From the NCBI GenBank assembly GCA_947455205.1, contig CANGNF010000018.1:1-64000 (forward strand): a DNA stretch of 64,000 bases. Direction: 5' to 3'. Each line of letters starts with the position of its first letter. The first letter of the stretch is position 1. This stretch comes from Acetobacteraceae bacterium (GTDB taxonomy: Bacteria > Pseudomonadota > Alphaproteobacteria > Acetobacterales > Acetobacteraceae). The notes beneath the pieces were generated by a model. The model was not told where the DNA came from and did no database searches. It saw nothing but the letters and a program-made list of their open reading frames with translations. Positions 29,150 to 35,951 of the stretch are shown piece by piece. A program made the translations under genes and the position numbers.

Positions 29150-29932
29150 CTAGCCCTTGGCGCCAACCACGGCGAAGAAGGCACCCTGCGGGTCCATGCC
29201 CTGCAGGATCCACATCTCGCCCGGCACTTCCGCCGGGCCGTGGATGACCTGGCCACCATTGGCCTGCACCGCTGCCAGCGCGGTGTCGATGCCCGGCACG
29301 TTGACGTAGTAGGCCCAGGCCGCCACCGGCATGGCTTCCGGCTTGTTCATCATGCCGCCGATCGGCCGGCCATTGCTGCTGAAGATCTGGTAGGTGCCCA
29401 TCGGGCCCATATCCATGGCGTGGTCCTTCTGCCAGCCGAACATGGCGGTGTAGAAGCCGAAGCCGGCCTCCCAGTCCGTGCTGTACAGCTCGTGCCAGCC
29501 GATGCGGCCGGGGCTGGCGTAGTCCGGCTTCACGTCCGGCGGCGGGTTGATCGGCGTGATCATGCCGATGGCGGCGCCCTGCGGGTCCCAGATGCAGGCG
29601 AAGCGGACCACGCTCGGGATATCGGTCGGCGGTATCGCCACGCGGGCGCCCAGCGAGACCGCCTGGGCCACGGCGGCATCCACGTCGGGCACGGCGACAT
29701 AGCCCAGGAAGTGCGGCGGCACGCCCATGGCGCGGGCGGGTTCCGGCAGCGGCATCAGCCCGGCGGCGGCCATCTGCCCGGGCAGGCCGAACAGGCGGTA
29801 CTCCATCCCCGGCGGCGCCATCGGCGAGGCATTGGCCTCCCACCCCGTGACCTTGGCGTAGAAGGCGGCGGCGCCGGCCATGTCGGTGGTCATCAGCTCG
29901 TACCAGGCGAAATCGCGCTGCTGCTCGGCCAT
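29150..29932 (-). CDS. VOC (glyoxalase/bleomycin-resistance fold) protein, two domains
   Basis: The 260-residue protein has two vicinal-oxygen-chelate modules, the first from about residue 5 to 125 (FAWYELMTTDMAGAAAFYAK) and the second from about 140 to 258 (GWHELYSTDWEAGFGFYTAMFGW). Such fused VOC proteins often bind small aromatic or hydrophobic compounds or act as dioxygenases or isomerases. The exact activity is unknown. It is divergent from a MarR regulator across a 53-base gap with a palindrome, so it is probably the regulated target. Confidence 0.87.
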   Translation of the reverse strand: MAEQQRDFAWYELMTTDMAGAAAFYAKVTGWEANASPMAPPGMEYRLFGLPGQMAAAGLMPLPEPARAMGVPPHFLGYVAVPDVDAAVAQAVSLGARVAIPPTDIPSVVRFACIWDPQGAAIGMITPINPPPDVKPDYASPGRIGWHELYSTDWEAGFGFYTAMFGWQKDHAMDMGPMGTYQIFSSNGRPIGGMMNKPEAMPVAAWAYYVNVPGIDTALAAVQANGGQVIHGPAEVPGEMWILQGMDPQGAFFAVVGAKG

Positions 29933-29948
29933 CTTCCGTTGCTCCCGC

Positions 29949-29977
29949 TTGACAATTTATAAGTTGATATCAACATA
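29949..29977. promoter_or_regulatory. MarR operator palindrome and -35-like box
   Basis: GTTGATATCAAC at 29963-29974 is a perfect 12-base palindrome in an A/T-rich island within GC-rich DNA, and flanking bases extend it imperfectly. A consensus TTGACA lies at 29949-29954 on the plus strand, but no good -10 sits at standard spacing. The palindrome lies between the VOC and marR starts and fits a MarR dimer site controlling both. Confidence 0.6.
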
Positions 29978-29985
29978 AAGCCCTG

Positions 29986-30426
29986 ATGTCAAACCTGGAC
30001 AGCCCCAGCTTCGCCGCCACGCTGCATGTGCGCGACCACTGCCTGTGCCTGCATGCCCAGCGCGCCGCCCGCGCCCTGGCACGGCGGTTCGACGCCGTGC
30101 TGCGCCCGCTGGGGCTGACCAGCGGGCAGTTTTCGTTGCTCAACGCGTTGAACCGGCCGCAGCCGCCGGGCATGGCGCCGGTGGCGGCGTTGCTGGCCAT
30201 GGACCGCACCACGCTGACCGCGGCGCTGAAGCCGCTGGCGCGCCAGGGCTATGTGCAGGTGCTGCAGGACCCGACGGATGGCCGCGCCCGCAAGCTGCTG
30301 CTGACCGAGGCCGGGCGCGCCCTGCTCGGCCGCGCGCTGCCGGTATGGCAGGCGACGCATGCCGAGGTGGAGGCGCCGCTCGGCGACGCCGGCGCGCTGC
30401 GGGCCGGGCTGCGGGCGCTGGGCTAG
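29986..30426 (+). CDS. MarR-family transcriptional regulator
   Basis: The 146-residue protein has the MarR winged-helix core: LGLTSGQFSLLNALNR, then VAALLAMDRTTLTAALKPLARQGYV for the recognition helix, and the wing DPTDGRARKLLLTEAGRALL. It likely represses itself and the VOC gene and is released by a small ligand. A Cys pair (DHCLCLHAQRA) near residue 18-20 could allow redox sensing, as in OhrR-type relatives, which is speculative. The ATG has a very short upstream space after the palindrome and no good ribosome site, so the message might be nearly leaderless. Confidence 0.9.
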   Translation: MSNLDSPSFAATLHVRDHCLCLHAQRAARALARRFDAVLRPLGLTSGQFSLLNALNRPQPPGMAPVAALLAMDRTTLTAALKPLARQGYVQVLQDPTDGRARKLLLTEAGRALLGRALPVWQATHAEVEAPLGDAGALRAGLRALG

Positions 30427-30463
30427 CGGGACGCGCTCTGACCGACCTGCTTTGACCAGCGGG

Positions 30464-30494
30464 TTCACGTCGCCGCTGGTTCCCCGGCGGCGAC
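30464..30494. terminator. Hairpin between convergent genes (repeat form 2)
   Basis: The stem spans 30469-30479 and 30484-30494 (GTCGCCGCTGG against CCGGCGGCGAC, one G-T wobble) with a TTCC loop. It lies between marR and the convergent TctC gene. It shares TTCACGTCGCCG and the terminal CGGCGAC with the hairpin at 29108-29146, suggesting a small repeat family used at gene ends. Confidence 0.55.
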
Positions 30495-30500
30495 CGGGCG

Positions 30501-31469
30501 CTAGCCCTCGATCCTGATCCCCGTCAGCTCCACCAGCTCGCGCCAGCGGGCCACCTCGGCGCGCTGGAAGGCGCCGAAGGCGGCCGCCGGCATCGGCGCG
30601 GCGTTGAAGCCGATGCGGCGCAGCTGCGCCACCAGCGCCGGTTCCGCCAGCGCCTGCTGCAAGGCCTGCGACAGCCTGGCCACCACCGCCGCCGGCGCGC
30701 CGGCCGGGGCCCACAGGCCGAACCAGGCATCCACCGCCAGCCAGGGGGCGCCGGCCTCGGCCGCGGTCGGCACCGCCGGCACTTCCGCCAGCCGGGCGGG
30801 GGCGCCCACCTCCAGGCAGCGCAGCCGGCCGTCCTTCACCAGCTCCACCACCTGCGGCCAGGTGGAGACGAAGAAGTCGACCACGCCGGAGACGGTGTCC
30901 GTCGTCGCCTGCGCGCCGCCGCGATAGGGCACATGCGTCGCCTCGATGCCCGCGCGCTTGGCGAAGGTCTCGGCGATGACATGGCTGGCGCTGCCGACGC
31001 CGGAGGATGCGTAGCTCAGCCGCCGCGACTTGCCCCGCGCCGCCAACTCGGCCAGCGTCCGCGCCGGAGAAGCCGCCGGCACCACCAGCGCGTGATGCAC
31101 CTCCGCGATGCGGCCGATCGGGGCGAAATCCTCGACGGGACGGTAGGGCAGGTCCTTCAGCATGGCGGCGTTGGCGGCGTGGGTCTGGTTGGTGGCCAGC
31201 GACAGCGTGTAGCCATCCGCCGGCGCCTGGGCCACGGCGACGGTGCCGACCACCGCCGCGCCGCCGCCGCGGTTCTCCACCACGAAGCCGGGGCCGCCGA
31301 TGATGGCGCCCAGCCGCTCCGCCACCGCGCGCGCCAGCACGTCGGTGGAGCCACCCGGCGGATAGGGCACCACCACGCGCACCGGCTTGGCGGGCCAGGC
31401 TTCCTGCGCACGCGCCACCAGCGGCGACAGCAGCAGCGGGGCGGCGAGCAATGAGCGGCGCGGGATCAT
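30501..31469 (-). CDS. TctC/Bug-family solute-binding protein (copy 2)
   Basis: A 322-residue periplasmic binding protein with signal peptide MIPRRSLLAAPLLLSPLVARA and the family segments VVPYPPGGSTDVLARAVAE, VVENRGGGAAVVGTVAVA, HVPYRGGAQATTDTVSG and PAVPTAAEAGAPW. Homologues bind carboxylates, amino acids or nicotinate-like acids. It is an isolated gene with no transporter subunits or enzyme partner on its strand, so the ligand is unknown. An alternative start at 31490 would add seven residues. Confidence 0.92.
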   Translation of the reverse strand: MIPRRSLLAAPLLLSPLVARAQEAWPAKPVRVVVPYPPGGSTDVLARAVAERLGAIIGGPGFVVENRGGGAAVVGTVAVAQAPADGYTLSLATNQTHAANAAMLKDLPYRPVEDFAPIGRIAEVHHALVVPAASPARTLAELAARGKSRRLSYASSGVGSASHVIAETFAKRAGIEATHVPYRGGAQATTDTVSGVVDFFVSTWPQVVELVKDGRLRCLEVGAPARLAEVPAVPTAAEAGAPWLAVDAWFGLWAPAGAPAAVVARLSQALQQALAEPALVAQLRRIGFNAAPMPAAAFGAFQRAEVARWRELVELTGIRIEG

Positions 31470-31669
31470 GGCGTTTTCTTCCTCCGGCAAGCCGCGATGT
31501 GTGCCGCATCATCGCGCGCTGTTGAAGCGTTAACCACGCCTCGCGGAAGCTGCGAGATGGCAATCGTCACACGCGGACGGTTACCTTTCGTCTCAATCCT
31601 GCCGCGGAGCCGACACAGATGGAGGCCAGGCTACCCTTCACCGGAGACAACACCGGGAGCGAGAGCAGG

Positions 31670-31870
31670 ATGTCGCACGAAGACCCCGCCACCAGCACCC
31701 CATGCACCCTGGCGCCGCCGACCGAGGCGGCACCGCCGGCCGCGGGCGCGGCCCAGGCCCAGGGCAACCTGTGGAACGACTTCCTGCGCCGCAACCTGCT
31801 GCTGGCCGGGCTGGCCAGCGCCGGCGCGCTGCGCCGGGCCGAGCCGCGCGATGGCGAGACCAGGGCCTGA
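31670..31870 (+). CDS. Possible small protein, 66 aa
   Basis: In a 423-base stretch between a TctC gene and tadA, this frame could encode MSHEDPATSTPCTLAPPTEA followed by an Ala/Pro-rich linker and a helix NDFLRRNLLLAGLASAGAL. The helix is long enough for a weak membrane anchor. The ribosome site is poor and I know no homologue. The rest of the stretch, 31470-31669, shows a moderately A/T-enriched area but no clear gene. Confidence 0.28.
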   Translation: MSHEDPATSTPCTLAPPTEAAPPAAGAAQAQGNLWNDFLRRNLLLAGLASAGALRRAEPRDGETRA

Positions 31871-31873
31871 GCG

Positions 31874-31897
31874 GCTAGCGCCACAAGCCTCGCTAGC
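31874..31897. terminator. Small hairpin at the tadA 3' end
   Basis: GCTAGCG (31874-31880) pairs with CGCTAGC (31891-31897) with a ten-base loop. It covers the tadA stop codon and would serve as a weak convergent terminator. Confidence 0.3.
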
Positions 31898-32333
31898 GCC
31901 GGGCGCTGAAGAACGCGCGCAGCATGGTCGCGGCCTCGGTCTCCCGCACGCCGCCGACCACTTCCGGGACATGATGGCAGCTGGGGGCGGCGAACACCCT
32001 GGCGCCATGCTCCACCCCGCCGCCCTTGGGGTCATAGGCGCCGAACACCACGCGACGGACCCGGAAGAAGCTGGCGGCCTGGGCGCACATCGGGCAGGGC
32101 TCCAGCGTCACCCACAGCGTGCAGCCGGGCAGGCGCGGGCTGCCCAGCGCGGCGCCGGCCTGGCGCAGCGCCAGCATCTCGGCATGGGCGCCGGCGTCGT
32201 GCGTCGCCTCCACCTGGTTGCCGGCCTGGGCCAGCACGGCGCCATCCGGCCCGGTGACCACGGCGCCGACCGGCACCTCGCCGCGTTCGGCCGCCGCGCG
32301 GGCTTCATCCAGGGCGATCTGCATCGGCTGCAT
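31893..32333 (-). CDS. tadA: tRNA-specific adenosine deaminase TadA
   Basis: TadA converts A34 to inosine in tRNA-Arg(ACG). The 146-residue protein has the zinc-deaminase motifs H50-A-E52 and P79-C80-P-M-C83, and its length is typical. The start at 32333 precedes MQPMQIALDEARAAAERGEVP; a second ATG nine bases later is possible. A more general nucleoside or guanine deaminase remains possible because the second motif reads CPMCAQA rather than CPMCAGA. It is divergent from a PuuD-like gene. Confidence 0.85.
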   Translation of the reverse strand: MQPMQIALDEARAAAERGEVPVGAVVTGPDGAVLAQAGNQVEATHDAGAHAEMLALRQAGAALGSPRLPGCTLWVTLEPCPMCAQAASFFRVRRVVFGAYDPKGGGVEHGARVFAAPSCHHVPEVVGGVRETEAATMLRAFFSARR

Positions 32334-32427
32334 TTGCCTGTCTTGCCCCGGCCCCGCCGTCAGGTCCAGCACCGCCGGCCGCAGGTCGCGCTTCCTTCCG
32401 CGCCGGCCATGCTCTAGCTACGCGGCC

Positions 32428-33127
32428 ATGACCAAGCGTCCCATCATCGGCGTCACCCTGGATGCGGAGGAGCCCGGCGGCTACTCCAAGCTGCCCTGGT
32501 ATGCGCTGCGCAAGAACTACTTCTCCGCCCTGGCCGAGGCCGGTGGCCTGCCGGTGGCCCTGCCGCACGACCCGGCCCTGGCCGAACAGTACCTGGACAT
32601 GATCGACGGGCTGCTGATCACCGGCGGCGCCTTCGACGTGGACCCATCCCTGTACGGCGGCGGCCCAACCCACCCGACGGTGACGCTGAAGGCCGGCCGC
32701 ACCGACTTCGAGCTGGCCGTCACCCGCGGCGCCTTGAAGCGCGACATGCCGGTGCTGGGCATCTGCGGTGGCCAGCAGCTGCTGGCGGTGGCCTTCGGCG
32801 GCACGCTGGTCCAGCACATTCCGGACAGCGTGGCGAATGCGCTGGAGCATGAGCAGCCGACCCCGCGCAACCTGCCGGGGCATGAGGTGACGGTGGCGCC
32901 CGAGACGCTGCTGGCGCGCATCGTGGCCAAGCCGGTGCTGGCGGTGAACAGCGCGCATCACCAGGCGGTGGCCACCGCCGGGCCAGGCGCCGTGGTCAAC
33001 GCCGTGGCGCCGGATGGCGTGGTGGAGGGCGTGGAGCATCCCGGCTTCCGCTTCGCGCTTGGTGTGCAGTGGCACCCGGAATACGCGGTCGATGCCGCCG
33101 ACCCCCTGATCATGAAAGCATTCGTTG

Positions 33128-33144
<17 letters not shown>
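32428..33144 (+). CDS. Class I glutamine amidotransferase-like gamma-glutamyl hydrolase (PuuD type)
   Basis: The 238-residue enzyme resembles gamma-glutamyl-gamma-aminobutyrate hydrolase (PuuD) and related peptidase C26 members. The nucleophile is C113 in GICGGQQ, and the His/Glu of the triad are H216 and E218 in VQWHPE. The segment DGLLITGGAFDVDPSLYGG is typical of the family. No other putrescine-pathway genes are nearby, so the true gamma-glutamyl substrate is unknown. Its last 17 bases overlap the pseudouridine synthase start. Confidence 0.87.
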
Positions 33145-33943
<799 letters not shown>

Positions 33944-33957
33944 GCGTGCAGTTGGCT

Positions 33958-33991
33958 GGGGATGGCCGGGACAAGCCTGACCATGACCACC
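33958..33991. repeat. Degenerate dispersed intergenic palindrome
   Basis: The segment around GATGGCCGGGACAAGCC and its imperfect complement CCTGACCATGACC resembles the dispersed palindromic repeat common in alphaproteobacterial genomes. In one frame it gives the well-known spurious peptide pattern DGRDKPDHD. Only one copy is visible in this window, so dispersion is inferred from general knowledge. Confidence 0.5.
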
Positions 33992-34021
33992 CGCGGGGAC
34001 ATTCCCCCCAGACAGGCGCAC

Positions 34022-34158
34022 GGCAGGGCGCCCGCTGCCCTGACGGAGAACGCGAAGGCCACGGAAAGCTGACCCGGGCGGCCCGCCTGCGGGCCGAGAG
34101 CGCGAACGCGCGACGTGCCGGAGGCGTGCCTTCGGCACGACGTGCGCTTATGCGCACG
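34022..34158. repeat. Cluster of short perfect hairpins between the pseudouridine synthase gene and rsmD
   Basis: Within about 137 bases there are at least four compact inverted repeats: GGCAG/CTGCC (34022-34039), GGCCC/GGGCC (34080-34095), CGTGCC-TTC-GGCACG (34125-34139) and CGTGCGC-TTAT-GCGCACG (34141-34158). No convincing gene covers the 259-base gap. The cluster may be a transcription terminator or attenuator group, or a mosaic of intergenic repeats. Confidence 0.5.
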
Positions 34159-34202
34159 CAAGCCAAGCGGCCGGATGGCCGCGCCGGGCGCCTGGGGGCA
34201 CC

Positions 34203-34757
34203 ATGAGAATCGCCGCAGGCCGCCACAAGGGGCGGATGATCATCGCGCCCGATGGCATGACCACCCGCCCCACCGCGGACCGCGTCCGCGTCTCCATGTT
34301 CGACATGCTCTGGCACGCGCCCTGGGCGGGGCGGGATATCGTCAACGGTGCCCGCGTGCTGGACGTCTTCGCCGGCACCGGCGCGCTGGGGCTGGAGGCA
34401 TTGTCGCGCGGCGCCGCGCACGCGACCTTCATCGAGACCGATGCCGCCGCGCTGGCCGCGCTGCGCCACAACATCACCCGCTGCGCCGAACTCAGCCGCA
34501 CCCGCGTGCTGCCGGCGGATGCGCTGAAGCCGCCGCGGGCGCAGCAGCCCTGCAGCCTGATCTTCCTGGACCCGCCCTATGGCCAGGGCTTCGTCGGCCT
34601 GGCGCTGCCGGCGCTGGCCAAGGCCGGCTGGATCGCGCCCGGCGCGCTGGTGGTCGGTGAGTTCGGCCGCGAATTCGCCGAGACGCCGGAGGGCTATACC
34701 GAGCTGGCGGAACGCTCCCACGGCCAGGCCAGCCTGTTGTTCATGCGCGCACCGTGA
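34203..34757 (+). CDS. rsmD: 16S rRNA (guanine(966)-N2)-methyltransferase RsmD
   Basis: RsmD methylates G966 of 16S rRNA. The 184-residue SAM-dependent enzyme starts MRIAAGRHKGRMI and has motif I VLDVFAGTGALGLEALSRGA near residue 52, and the catalytic DPPY at residues 123-126 (FLDPPYGQGF). The length is normal. Its stop overlaps the GTG start of the following glycosyltransferase (GTGA), tying rRNA modification to a glycan cluster. Confidence 0.93.
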   Translation: MRIAAGRHKGRMIIAPDGMTTRPTADRVRVSMFDMLWHAPWAGRDIVNGARVLDVFAGTGALGLEALSRGAAHATFIETDAAALAALRHNITRCAELSRTRVLPADALKPPRAQQPCSLIFLDPPYGQGFVGLALPALAKAGWIAPGALVVGEFGREFAETPEGYTELAERSHGQASLLFMRAP

Positions 34758-35881
34758 CCGAATTGCGGTCGCTGCTCGTGCTGCTGCCGGGGCACGGCAT
34801 CGGCGGGGCGGAACTGCACACGCTGGAGATCGTCCGCGCCGCCGCTGCCCTGGGGGTGCAGGTGGCGCTGGCGGCGGAACCGGCCTTCATCGAGCCGCTG
34901 TCGCGGCGGCTGGGCCGGCTGCCCGGCCTTGCGCTGCACCCCGCGCCGGGGCTGGGCTGGTCGCCGGAACGCTTCCATGAAAGCCCGGTGGACCAGGCCC
35001 GCGCCACCGCCGCGCTGATCGACGTGACCTTTCCGGACGCCGCGCTGCTGCCGCTGCCCTGGCCCACCGCCGGCATCGGCCCGCGCCGGGCGTTGGCGGC
35101 GGCGGAGGTGCCGAGCCTGCTGGTCGGCCACCTGGTGCCGCTGGATGGCGACGCCAACGCGGTGCGGGCGCTGGGTGGCTTCGCCGCCGGGCCGGGCAGG
35201 GTGGTGGCGGTCTCGGCCCCCACGGCGCGACGGCTGGCGCTGGGCTATGGCCTGGCGCCCGGCCAGGTGGGCGTGGTGCCCAATGGCGTGGTGGTGCCGC
35301 CGGCGGACCCGGCCGCCCGCGCCGATACCCGGCTGGCCAAGCGGCGCTGGCTGCACCTGGCGCCGGACGCGCCGATGCTGGTCTTCGCCGGCCGGCTGGA
35401 CCGGCAGAAGGGCGCCGACCTGCTGCCGGCCCTGGCGTTGGCGCTGTGGCAGCGGCGCGGCGCCACGGTGGTGGCGCTGGGGGAAGGCGAGATGCTGAAG
35501 CCGCTGCTGCGCCTGGGCGAGCCGCTGCGCCTGCCCGGCCAGGTTGCGGACGTGCCGGACTGGTTGCTGGCGGCGGATGCGCTGCTGATGCCTTCTCGGC
35601 TGGAGGGCTGCCCGCTGACCTTCCTGGAGGCCGCCGCCCGGCGCTGCCCGGTGCTGGCCAGCCCGGCCGCGCTGGAATTCCTGGAAGACCGTGCCGGCGA
35701 GATGGCGGCGCTGCTGGACCTGGACGACCCCGCTGGCCTGGTCGCCAGCGCCTGCGACGGCTTTCCACCCGGCCCGCACAGCGCCGCCCAGGTGGCCGCG
35801 GCCTGGCGCCATGCCGCGGGGCACGACCAGGCGGCCATGCTGCGGCGCTACCTGGGCCTGCTGCGCGGGCTGGTGGCGTAG
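34754..35881 (+). CDS. Family GT4 glycosyltransferase
   Basis: The 375-residue retaining GT4 enzyme has the N-terminal glycine-rich loop LLPGHGIGGAELHTLEI and the C-terminal nucleotide-sugar domain with FAGRLDRQKGADLL near residue 212 and PSRLEGCPLTFLEAAARR near residue 281, with the Glu pair region of GT4 proteins. It would act at the cytoplasmic face on a lipid-linked or soluble glycan. It overlaps rsmD and lies 70 bases before a fused GT2-GT4 enzyme. Donor and acceptor sugars are unknown. Confidence 0.87.
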   Translation: MTELRSLLVLLPGHGIGGAELHTLEIVRAAAALGVQVALAAEPAFIEPLSRRLGRLPGLALHPAPGLGWSPERFHESPVDQARATAALIDVTFPDAALLPLPWPTAGIGPRRALAAAEVPSLLVGHLVPLDGDANAVRALGGFAAGPGRVVAVSAPTARRLALGYGLAPGQVGVVPNGVVVPPADPAARADTRLAKRRWLHLAPDAPMLVFAGRLDRQKGADLLPALALALWQRRGATVVALGEGEMLKPLLRLGEPLRLPGQVADVPDWLLAADALLMPSRLEGCPLTFLEAAARRCPVLASPAALEFLEDRAGEMAALLDLDDPAGLVASACDGFPPGPHSAAQVAAAWRHAAGHDQAAMLRRYLGLLRGLVA

Positions 35882-35951
35882 CATGGCGTGCCGCGTGATT
35901 TCGCCCGCTGTGGCAATGTCGCCGCAACGCCGTTTGCGCTAGGAACGGGGC

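Noticed and set aside
31567-31884. 105-codon minus-strand frame between the TctC gene and tadA
   Set aside because: No ribosome site and Ser/Arg/Ala-rich composition; it overlaps the slightly better plus-strand candidate.
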